The notes beneath the pieces are model-generated. The model worked only from the letters and a program-made list of their open reading frames with translations. It had not been told where the DNA came from and did not search any database. Shown here in pieces: positions 1-8,386 of a stretch of 22,177 bases of DNA. The stretch is taken from positions 1 to 22,177 of the forward strand of contig NW_013654495.1 in NCBI RefSeq assembly GCF_000499385.1, given 5' to 3'. The translations under genes were made by a program, and so were the position numbers. The stretch is from Eimeria necatrix. Taxonomy: Eukaryota; Apicomplexa; Conoidasida; Eucoccidiorida; Eimeriidae. How positions within the stretch are numbered: position 1 is the first letter of the stretch; each line of letters opens with the position of its first letter.

Positions 1-2631
1 TTTGGCAGGACGTAAGCCTCGACGCCCTGTTTCGCCAGCACGCAGCTTCGAATTGTCGACGATCCAAACAACGAAAGCAGTGCTCGGCATTGGCAAATCG
101 ACGCAAGCCGGACTTTGTGTCTACGTAAATCGTGGTTGCAGGCGGAAAAGAGAGAGGCAGTGTGCATTGCTGGCGCTTCTGGTGTTGCGAACATTGCGTG
201 TCCGGACGCAAGTGCCTGACTGAAACAGGCGGCAGTTTGAGGCCTTTAGACACTGAGTGCATATGCGCGTTGCGATAGCTGCTGCAGGTACGGAGCATGC
301 AGGTGATGTAGTGGCTGGTGAAGCAGTGTGGTGCAGAGGCTGTGGTCAGGTACGTGCATGTGTGGGCGTGTTTGTAGGCGATGCTACAGCTTGCACTGTG
401 TAGGGTTCGGCAGCGTGAGGAAAAAAGCAGTGCCGTGGGGCTACAGGCACTGCCATTGGCCCGCACAAGTCCTTAATGACTCCTCATGCGCTATAAGCAG
501 TAGGTGCACAACTTGCTAATGCCACGCACTGGCTGTGGCACATTTAGCTGGAAGCGTCGCGAACTGTTAGCCCCAGTGCCTTTCTCTTAGAACGCGCTGG
601 CGTCTAAAGTGCGTTGCATATCGCGTGCAGGCGGGCTTCAAACGACTGCCCACCGGCATCGTCTGTCGACACTGGACAGGTGTTGGAGCGACGCATGTGT
701 GGCTCACGCTTATCAGCAGGTCATGCCGCGGCGTTCATGTAGTAAGTTAAACGGCATACGTTCATTTTGAAACCCGTGGAGCGGCATATGTGATGTGACA
801 CAGGAAGTGAGTCTTGAGGGCTGTTGTCACCAGCGGTCGAGGGACAGCGCTCCTTGTCCAGCATACAGCTGGCGTACGCCTCGCAACATCGGCATGAGCC
901 GAGTTTCTAGCGCAGTGCGCGCATTCGAGACCGCCCGTGGACAAATGTGTCATGGCGCAGAAGGTACGTCTCGTGTCGTGCCGTCATGTGCTGTCGTGCA
1001 GTGGTGTCTCGTGCAAGGCATTGGAGCTGCAGCAGCAATGCCCTAACAAATGTGGGACTTGAAACCTTAGAAGGTTTTTTGAACCTGCGAGGAATGTTGC
1101 ATGAGTAGTCGTATGATGCAGGACGTAAGATTCGTTGCCTGGCCGTACTACGCTGTTGACTGCTGCCCTGTTGATTCGAATTGTCAACAGTTGAGGCACT
1201 GGCATAACTGACAATCAAACATCGAAGTATGCCCTTCTTAATGGTTCAGATGATTTTGCTGAGTATCCGCGCAGATGGCAAATTGCTCAGTATTAGACGC
1301 CTTGCACACGAACGGGACTGTTGTGGATATTACGAGGAGAAGCGCGCCAGCGCTTCCTTGCTGCTCTGCAAACTCTAACGCACGTGCAGTTCTCTAAGCG
1401 TTGTGTGAGCTCATAGAGTAGGTGTGCAGGCTTTTCTGTCCGGCCGTGAAGCAACGGAGAGTCAGATTCGTTAACTAATTAAATGTTATTCAGAGCCGAA
1501 TGCAAACTGCTACTGCTGGCACTTTTGCAGTATTCAAAGGACCTTCTCTTCCCCACGTATAGATGTCTCCGGCTATGTGATGTGCGACCTCCAGCAGTCT
1601 GGTGAAATTTTGGACGCAGTTTCTCGTGGCTAGCTGAATTAAAGCACTCGTAGCAAGATCGCAGACAAGTTTTCGATACAGCCAAAGTGTGTCTGTTAAC
1701 TCCAATAAGGCACGAAAATTGCAAAGTGGCTCTGTTGATGCTTCGTGTTCAGCCTGCCCCAGGTAGCTTCTGCTTGCTTGTTTTTTGCTGGAGTAAATAC
1801 AGGCATTGTATTTATTATGAGGCACATAAGTCTCACTCTTCGTTTCCGTTCTTGCCACTGTTTCGCGCGCGTATGACCACGTCCTTGACTGATCAAATGC
1901 ATCGTGCTCGTTAGAATGGAATTTCAATGTATAAGGAAGCTAATGAAGTATTTTCTCTGGGTGCGTAAGTGGCGGACGTACGCCACAGGAAATGTTATGT
2001 TTGCTCATGGTGAATCTCGCGTTGGTTGGCTTTTTGCGCAGAGGATCAACAAAACACGTTGTTCTTCTTAAGCTTTGTTCTTATTACAGGCAGCACATTT
2101 ATTGGTCTTCAGGTAGATTCAATTGATGCAGAGTAGCAGCATAAGCAAATGTATCATGCATTGAGCCGAGACACATGAATAAAATTGCGACAAAGATTCT
2201 GACTGGCAAATGACCAACGGGCAATCATCATTATTTTGCAAGGAAGGGTGGACGGTAAAAAACGTTTTCATAATCATTGCTGTGATTATGCAGCTACCGT
2301 CTTAGCTACTACTGAGGATGTCCCACACTTGCAAAAACGCAAGTTATGCAAAATAGTGCCACGGCACTGCCTGGCTTGCAGACTGCCTCCACGTAGCTGT
2401 CTATGCGAACAGAGAAACCGAGAGAAGTTATGGAAGAGGAATGCAGTGGTGTATAAAAATGGGCTTGCGAGCCATTCGTTAACCAGGGTTGCAACATGCA
2501 CTGAGATGCCTCGGTCAGGCGTTTTTGTCTCTTTGAACGAGATTACCAATTCAACAGACAAACTACGAACGGAGATGCCAAGGCATCAAGGTTTAAAAGG
2601 CTCATATGCGTAGCGACTGCACGGCTTTTGG
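1..2631. other. gene-poor stretch, G/T-rich on the + strand
   Basis: I see no gene that stands out. Two overlapping frames are open at the left edge. One runs from base 3 to a TAA at 126-128 and could be the tail of an exon lying outside the window, but nothing identifies it. The longest other frames (minus 1490-1927, plus 2236-2613) have no recognisable motif, and the latter has no ATG at its start. The + strand is strongly G-rich near the left end: bases 301-420 hold about 52 G against 17 C. A small inverted repeat, CTGTTGA and TCAACAG around a 9-base spacer, lies at about 1168-1190. Confidence 0.6.
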
Positions 2632-2911
2632 TGCATGCTTGTTAAACAATGTGTGAAAAGCGTTGTCGGTCAGTGTAATGTGATTGCATGCTTCTAATTA
2701 AGATAAGAATGCATGCAGCGATACACTAATCGTGTGGTTATTTCAACTCCATGTGTTGCTCATGTGTGTTGTGGCTTCCAGCTAATTATGTGCACCATGT
2801 CACTATGATCTACCACTTGTACACAAAGCTATCTTCAGGCACCCTAGCTCTTCATGGTTCATTCAGAACAGATTGTTTTGAACCATCCGTAGAATTGCAA
2901 TCAAGCATGCA
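2632..2911. promoter_or_regulatory. cluster of four TGCATGC motifs
   Basis: TGCATGC occurs at 2632-2638, 2685-2691 and 2710-2716, and its reverse complement at 2905-2911, so four copies fall within 280 bases. Chance would give far less than one. In apicomplexans TGCATGC is a known AP2-family binding motif, and (T/C)GCATGC(G/A) is described in Toxoplasma ribosomal-protein promoters. The cluster could therefore be a promoter, but no convincing gene lies on either side. A 144-codon plus frame at 2751-3185 starts inside it and has no recognisable features. Function is inferred. Confidence 0.35.
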
Positions 2912-3102
2912 TACAGTAAGTACGTCAACTGTAAGGGGACTCTTACAATATCTTCACATGAAATGTATGGCTCTTCTTGTCCTTTTAGGAGTTCCAATGA
3001 AACGCAAAAAACATTTTGAGCGAGCTGCCCTTTTAAACATTTTCCGGACTACTAATCCTACTAACCCAATACTTTCACATGCAACGTGTAAAATTCAATT
3101 TG

Positions 3103-3268
3103 TAGGGTCAAAAGCAATTCAACCCCTAGGGTTCAGAGCAACGAGCGTAGGGTCCGTAGCTTACGTCTCACGCTTTATAGTCTAGGTGGTAAAACCACGG
3201 ATCAGGGTGTAGGGCATAGCTTTGACAGCTTATGACTCAATGCTCCGGCTTTATGTTGGCTAGGGTTT
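3103..3268 (+). repeat. scattered decayed telomere-like TAGGGT motifs
   Basis: TAGGGT-type words recur on the + strand at 3103-3108, 3127-3133, 3148-3153, about 3203-3213 (CAGGGTGTAGGG) and 3261-3268 (TAGGGTTT). They are not in a regular seven-base register, so at most this is a decayed interstitial telomere-like tract. It matters mainly because a clean TTTAGGG tract lies 1.4 kb downstream with the G-rich strand in the same orientation. Confidence 0.4.
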
Positions 3269-3690
3269 ACAAAGTAATCGACTGCAAAATGAATAAAAGC
3301 CTCATAAAAGACTAGATCCGGTTCCGCTGCAAAACTCTAGAAACTCTCAGCATGGTCTTCCGCGCAAGCGAAAACACAGCGCTTTACAGTGCCCTACGCT
3401 GCATGGAAACCCTGAATACTAAGCTCAACGGCGAACCCATGAGTTTGACTATACATATTTGCTGGCAGAGATATTCGAAAGTTTGATTTTGAAGTCAAAG
3501 ACGAAACACTGCAGAGTGCAGCCTAATGCCGTAGTTTTAAAGAGTACGTTTCAGGAGTGGTGCACGGTCTACTGACTGCTATTTGCATTTCATGGCCCAT
3601 CGTTTGCGCTTTGGACAGCATAGCGTTAAGCCCCTACGGTTTACAGTTCTGTTTTAAGGGTGTAGGCTAGGATCTGCAGGTAGGAGCGTA
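3269..3690. other. no feature seen
   Basis: No open frame of useful length, repeat or structured motif is apparent between the two decayed telomere-like patches. Confidence 0.6.
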
Positions 3691-3718
3691 CGGTCTAGCG
3701 TTTAGCGTTCAGGGTTTG
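3691..3718 (+). repeat. decayed telomere-like heptamers
   Basis: Consecutive words resemble TTTAGGG with substitutions: TCTAGCG, TTTAGCG, TTCAGGG, TTT. The seven-base spacing is kept, which makes derivation from a telomere-like array more credible than for the scattered words at 3.1-3.3 kb. Confidence 0.5.
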
Positions 3719-3774
3719 CCTGGTCCTGGGATAAGAGAGTTCTGCAGCCAACGTTAGGCAATTTTGCTTGCGTG

Positions 3775-4190
3775 AGATTTGAAGGAGCACAGCTGAAGGA
3801 GTCAGACACACCAGCAGAAATGCGGAGATAAAATATTCGGGGGGGGCGGAAGGATGAAACAAAGAGGCAAACGCATGATGCCACAGAGGCGGAAAGAAAA
3901 AAAGGAGACAAGAAAGATAAATGGCCAATGGTACAACAAAATAAGGAGACAAGTGGATAGAGAGATAAGGAGGAAAGGGCGGTAGCACATCAGAAGACAA
4001 GGAAACAACGATAAAGAAGACAGAAGCGAAGAAAGATAAGGCCCCGGATTAAGATGAATAGATTTAAAAATGAGGAGACAGAAAGCCTAATTGGAAAAAA
4101 ACAAAAAGCGGGAAAAACACGGAGATAAGGCGAAAAGGAAAAAAAGATGCAGCGGACAAAACGGTGGAAGCAACAAAGAGAAAAATTCAT
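3775..4190 (+). repeat. polypurine (GA-rich) tract with a recurrent GGAGACAA word
   Basis: For about 400 bases the + strand is roughly four-fifths A and G, including an eight-base G run at 3839-3846. GGAGACAAG occurs at 3904-3912 and 3945-3953, and variants (GGAGACA, GGAGATAAGG) at 4074-4080 and 4121-4130. The reverse-complement word TTGTCTCC appears just past the tract at 4213-4220 and 4253-4260. Frames read through it give Lys/Glu-rich peptides on the + strand and Phe/Leu/Pro-rich ones on the minus strand; these follow from composition and do not support a gene. Confidence 0.7.
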
Positions 4191-4260
4191 CCGATAGCAT
4201 TCCTTTGGAAGATTGTCTCCTAACAAAAGACTGGCCGAATTCCGTTCTCGCCTTGTCTCC

Positions 4261-4537
4261 TTTTGTTCAATAAACACCTCAGACAGCGTTTCAAATTTTG
4301 GTGCTAAGAGTTTCACTGCAAATTTCACGCACAAGGCGCTAAAGCTTAGAGTGTGATTGAAGGAGAAGCCCAGATGCGGCGTTCACCCTCCAACAAATAT
4401 ATCGCTTAGATTTTTTCCTTTACCTTGCAATGCGGTCCCCCAGGTTACGTAAACCACAAGCCTGGAATAGAGAGAGCAAAAGAACCAATTAAGAAAACAA
4501 CAACAAAAATTAAGAAATCCACATCAAAACAAACGCC
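4261..4537. other. no feature seen
   Basis: A-rich sequence without a supported gene. A frame at 4425-4607 is Lys/Thr-rich because of the A-rich composition and runs into the 38-bp tandem repeat. Confidence 0.55.
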
Positions 4538-4613
4538 TAAACACACGCATGCATCCATGGAGGCATTGAGACGCATAAACACACGCATGCATCCATGGAG
4601 ACATTGAGACGCA
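4538..4613 (+). repeat. 38-bp tandem repeat, two copies
   Basis: Units 4538-4575 and 4576-4613 differ at a single base (G/A), so identity is 37 of 38. Each unit contains CGCATGCA, which fits the (T/C)GCATGC(G/A) apicomplexan promoter motif, followed by TCCATGGA. The 38-base unit is not a multiple of three, which argues against a coding repeat. Confidence 0.9.
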
Positions 4614-4663
4614 CCGCGCCGAAAGAAACTATGGCTACAACATATACGCTTTAAAGTTTAAAA

Positions 4664-4698
4664 TTTAGGGCTTCCGGTCCAGGGTTTAGGGTTTAGGG
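4664..4698 (+). repeat. interstitial telomere-like TTTAGGG tract with G-quadruplex potential
   Basis: The tract has one TTTAGGG at 4664-4670, a 10-base interruption, then AGGGTTT AGGGTTT AGGG at 4681-4698. This is the plant/apicomplexan-type heptamer with the G-rich strand on +. GGG runs at 4668-4670, 4682-4684, 4689-4691 and 4696-4698 satisfy a loose four-run G-quadruplex pattern with loops of 11, 4 and 4. It sits directly upstream of the tandem duplications. Confidence 0.85.
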
Positions 4699-4720
4699 CT
4701 GCTCGTGAATGCAGTTGCGT

Positions 4721-4850
4721 CTGACGGCAATGTGACAAGCTTGCCAGCTCGGACTCTTGCATTACAAGCTGACACAAGGATACCGCTGACGGCAATGTGA
4801 CCAGCTTGCCAGCTCGTGCTCTTGCGTTACAATCTGACGCTAGGATACTG
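4721..4850 (+). repeat. 65-bp imperfect tandem pair
   Basis: Units 4721-4785 and 4786-4850 align without gaps with 8 differences by eye (57 of 65 identical). Both start CTGACGGCAATGTGA and share CTTGCCAGCTCG. The left breakpoint of the larger 462-bp duplication falls inside the first unit, so the 462-bp unit carries only the last 45 bases of unit 1 plus all of unit 2. The divergence shows this pair is older than the exact larger duplication. Confidence 0.85.
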
Positions 4851-5664
4851 TGGTTTCTGCATGGCCAATTATGCATTTCAATGCGTCAGCAAAGCGCTCA
4901 ATATTCTTTGGTCTCCGCGCTGGGCCTACTATCTTTTCATGAGGCGATAAAGCAGTGGGTGAGCGGAGCAGTCCAAATATCTCAACATGACGACTATTGA
5001 AAAAGGGAATTCACAGTTCGCTGGCTTTTTGACGGGCCAGCTGTTAATTTCCAGCGAGCGGCATCCCGTAGAAGCATTTTTTGCTCTGCAACATTGAATA
5101 TTCCTTAGCAGCTGGCTTTTGCACCGTTGCTCTTTGCTGTTTTCTTCGCCTCCGCAAAGTCCGCTGGTCATCCCTTATTGTTTCCTCAAAACACATTTTT
5201 CGTTGCCAGCTCGGACTCTTGCATTACAAGCTGACACAAGGATACCGCTGACGGCAATGTGACCAGCTTGCCAGCTCGTGCTCTTGCGTTACAATCTGAC
5301 GCTAGGATACTGTGGTTTCTGCATGGCCAATTATGCATTTCAATGCGTCAGCAAAGCGCTCAATATTCTTTGGTCTCCGCGCTGGGCCTACTATCTTTTC
5401 ATGAGGCGATAAAGCAGTGGGTGAGCGGAGCAGTCCAAATATCTCAACATGACGACTATTGAAAAAGGGAATTCACAGTTCGCTGGCTTTTTGACGGGCC
5501 AGCTGTTAATTTCCAGCGAGCGGCATCCCGTAGAAGCATTTTTTGCTCTGCAACATTGAATATTCCTTAGCAGCTGGCTTTTGCACCGTTGCTCTTTGCT
5601 GTTTTCTTCGCCTCCGCAAAGTCCGCTGGTCATCCCTTATTGTTTCCTCAAAACACATTTTTCG
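4741..5664 (+). repeat. exact 462-bp tandem duplication
   Basis: Bases 4741-5202 and 5203-5664 appear identical throughout, head to tail, with an abrupt change of sequence on both outer sides (base 4740 is C and base 5202 is G; after 5664 the sequence is unrelated to the unit start). No differences were found by eye. The frames inside (plus 67 codons at 4797 and 5259; minus 80 codons ending at 4929 and 5391) are simply duplicated, have no recognisable motif and are not called as genes. The 462-base length is a multiple of three, but no frame stays open across the junction. Zero divergence means a very recent event or an assembly artefact. Confidence 0.95.
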
Positions 5665-7022
5665 ACGTACATTGAAAGCCACTAGTATTTCTCTCTCTGG
5701 CGCCTATAATTGCATGAAAAATATCGGAAATCTTACCAATGACCATTGATACATAACTGCTACTCGAAGAGAACACCTTAAAATCGTGTTACTGCACATT
5801 AAACATGGCCTGTTGCGTTTAATAACAAAAAGTAAGCTCATGCCACGAAGTATATTTTTCTCAACGAAATTTGGACCCACTGCCTTTTTGCTCGCCACAG
5901 CCAATCTCTTGTTGCAAAGCATCGAATAGGAGAAAATAAGACAGAAAATTTTCGACATCCAGGCAGAACAACACTCACACAGAAACCAGCAAAGCGTGCT
6001 CGTTGAGCTTAGGCATACACAGGTGGCTTAAGCGTACAGTTGATTACAGCGAACTCTGAGTCCCCAGGAACGGTAGTGCTCAATCACAGCAAAACAATAC
6101 CGTTCATCGTTGCTGTGAATCAACTGTGCCCACATCCTGAATGTTGCGGAACTTCCGTCTGGCAACTGCATAATATCTCACTGCTTGCGAATACGCGCAT
6201 ACACGCAAGACTTCATATCTCTGTGAGAGCATTTTTTCCAGCGAAAATTAAGTTCAAGATAAAACTATTTTCATGCCCTTTGTACTTCGTGCCGTCGTTA
6301 TGACCTACAGCTTAGTGCCTTGGGAAGCAAGGCTGCATTTTATGGAAAATGTTACTGCGTATTCCGCAGCAGAGTCACTCATATCCTCTTGCATGACAAC
6401 TAGCTTGCCGGGACACTTTGTAGCCGTTTCAGCTTACAACCTGCAATCACCAGCAGCGGATTGTGGGCCAGGGTCGTCATGTCTACAAAGCGGCACGCGG
6501 CATGCGGCTTCTGCATACTGATATCTAACTCATAGTCTTTTGATTAATGCCGGTGAGTACAGGACAACAATTATGCAGTGGTCCAACTGTGCCAAAATGT
6601 CGTTGTGCTGCGCTACTTCTGCAGGAAGTTTCTGATATCGCTACTTCTGCAGCATGCTTTTAATTATTGATGATTCTCCTTGTTCTCTCATACATCCGTT
6701 GTCTAGATCATAGTCTATTTTGTGAATAATGTTTCTGGCCCGCATTTCGTAGTATCTGTTGTTTTTCTTTACGTGTAAATTGCTATGAGATTCGTTGACC
6801 TACAGGTTGGAACTACAATTAACACGTGAGCCCGTCAGCTTCACGCTGAGATTGCGAACACTTTTTGCTGCACTTCCTAGCATTTCTCAACTCCAAAGAT
6901 GGATGGCCAAGTCCACATCGGCGCTGCATGCAAACGTCTGAAAGCACTCTTTCATGAGAAAGCTTCCGACGGTTGAAAGGCGGTGGACTTCACTAAGCTC
7001 GCACCTTTGTGAAAACCCGAAA
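5665..7022. other. gene-poor stretch with a short direct repeat
   Basis: No gene is supported; overlapping plus frames at 6040-6303 and 6273-6521 and a minus frame at 5704-5958 have no motifs. A 14-base word, CGCTACTTCTGCAG, occurs at 6611-6624 and again at 6639-6652 (period 28), followed by GCATGC. Further GCATGC words lie at 6500 and 6926. Confidence 0.55.
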
Positions 7023-7094
7023 ACTGATATAAACAGGGAACGCACCCATTATATTTCCACTGATACAAACAGGGAACGCACCCACTATATTTTC
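7023..7094 (+). repeat. 36-bp tandem repeat, two copies
   Basis: Units 7023-7058 and 7059-7094 differ at three positions (33 of 36 identical). The unit is exactly 12 codons, and in the open plus frame 6954-7166 it encodes NRERTHYIST and NRERTHYIFT on a Thr-Asp-Ile/Thr lead. The length is compatible with an in-frame peptide repeat, but the 70-codon frame shows no other gene-like feature. Confidence 0.85.
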
Positions 7095-8054
7095 ACCATT
7101 TCATGGTGTTTTGCACCTACACCTTTGCAGTTTCCTGGGCCATTTTCACATAAGAATGCACACTGAAAGCCAAGAGTCGTCTACACAATGCAAAGGCGCA
7201 ACTTCCTTTTCCGTCAGTAGCTCTAGCAGTGCAAAGAACCAATCTACGAGTGGCAATGATTGACGGGGTCCTCGCTGATTCCTTGAGTTAGCGCTTACGA
7301 CCTGTTTTTCGGCATTAAAGAACATTTCTCTCCCATTATCGTCACACGTGACGTCACGAGTCTCATGAAAAAATGTATTTTCCCCAAATTTTTCATTGCA
7401 AAAAAGAAATATACTTCTTTGTTCTTCGGTCGAAGCTACTGCGGATAGTTTTGATCACAACAGATACACTTCAAGTGTCATTCTTCAGATAATGCTCACC
7501 ACCTTCGTAGAAAGAGTAAGAAACACGCGGTGCAGTCAGAGTTCTCCTGTGCGACTAGTAAAATTGAAAGCACGTTCGTGCACAGTATTTTCCTCCTGTG
7601 CAAGTTTAACTTCTAGATGAGCCACAAAAATGGTGTTGAGCATTGCAGATTCAACACTGAAGTTTCTTTGCATTTTTAATAGTGTTTACCTAGCCCACAA
7701 AAGCACGAGGCCAAACGGTCACGCTTGGTTAAGCATTCGAAGTCGAAGGAATGTCAGAGCTTAAAAGTGCTCGCGGAAATCAAAGATAAGTATACAGTTG
7801 CCAAAGGCGCATGATGCACACGTTGTCATTAGTAATGGTGCAAGCGTTCAGTAGATTCTGTCGTTCATGTTGCTTTGTTTTTAAAGGATAAAAAAACAAG
7901 CAATGGCTCCTTTTTGATCAAAATCACGCGAAAATGTCCTGTTTCGCCCGCAGAAACCTTGCCCCTGCATGGAAAAGTTCTCCGGTGTTGCTTCAGAGCA
8001 AGCGAAAGCGGGAAATACGTGCATTAAACATATTTATCAAAGGAAGGCGGAAGT
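7095..8054. other. gene-poor stretch upstream of an integrase relic
   Basis: No supported gene. If the relic at 8055 was part of a plus-strand Ty3/gypsy element, reverse transcriptase and RNase H should lie here or further upstream, but I recognise neither in any frame. A plus frame at 7396-7620 has no motif. Confidence 0.5.
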
Positions 8055-8253
8055 CGCCCACAAACTGTGGATTCACGGGAAGAGCAGGCGCCGCAGCAAG
8101 ATGGCGTTGCTGCGTGGTCGTGCTCTGAACTATCAGCAATCGTGGCCATACGCTTTGTTTGCAGTTAACACAGCCTCGGATACCTTTTCAGAACACAGGA
8201 CAAGTAACTTTATTTCGCACTCTCCCCTAGTCTTTGCCATCGCAAACGCTTGA
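8055..8253 (+). pseudogene. frameshifted relic of a Ty3/gypsy-type retrotransposon integrase
   Basis: In the frame starting at 8055 the sequence reads RPQT-VDSREEQ, resembling the HPQTDGxTER block that holds the catalytic Glu of retroelement integrases. In the next frame, 8107-8178, it reads LLRGRALNYQQSW followed by PYALFAVNTA. Family members have L-R, then a Q-rich segment ending in W, then PYAEFAYN. The distance from PQT (8058) to L-R (8110) is 52 bases, which equals the usual 17 codons plus one base, so a single-base frameshift separates the blocks. From L to W the spacing is exactly as expected; about four residues are missing after W. The frame ends at a stop near 8251. The first two catalytic Asp residues and the zinc-binding N-terminus are not visible. 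The element is dead. The family is known from Eimeria genomes; homology here is argued from motif order and spacing only. Confidence 0.55.
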
Positions 8254-8364
8254 TATGAATCGACTGAAACAAATGTATTGCATTTACAGTGGCACAAAGG
8301 TGTGCTAATAGACACTCACAAAGGGTAATTATGAAGGACAGTATATGAATCCACACGTGGGCTT

Positions 8365-8386
8365 ATAAGCTTCACATAAGCTTCAC
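8365..8386 (+). repeat. 11-bp tandem repeat, two copies
   Basis: ATAAGCTTCAC is repeated perfectly at 8365-8375 and 8376-8386. It follows the integrase relic by about 110 bases, but there is no sign that it is an LTR boundary. Confidence 0.7.

Noticed and set aside
1490..1927. 145-codon minus frame
   Set aside because: No recognisable domain or targeting signal; one or so frames of this length are expected by chance.
2751..3185. 144-codon plus frame with ATG
   Set aside because: No motif, an ordinary chance length for this window, and its end runs through decayed telomere-like DNA.
3695..4334. Hydrophobic minus-strand frames (Phe/Leu/Pro/Ser-rich) that look like membrane proteins
   Set aside because: They are the complement of the polypurine tract. 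Pyrimidine-rich codons give Phe, Leu, Ser and Pro regardless of function.
4797..5633. Two identical 67-codon plus frames and two identical 80-codon minus frames
   Set aside because: They are identical only because the DNA is duplicated. They have no motif, and their length is expected by chance.
6655..6720. An IIDDS peptide in a plus frame, resembling the YxDD motif of reverse transcriptase upstream of the integrase relic
   Set aside because: Four or five residues without the preceding PFGLxNAP-type block or correct distance; too weak to call.
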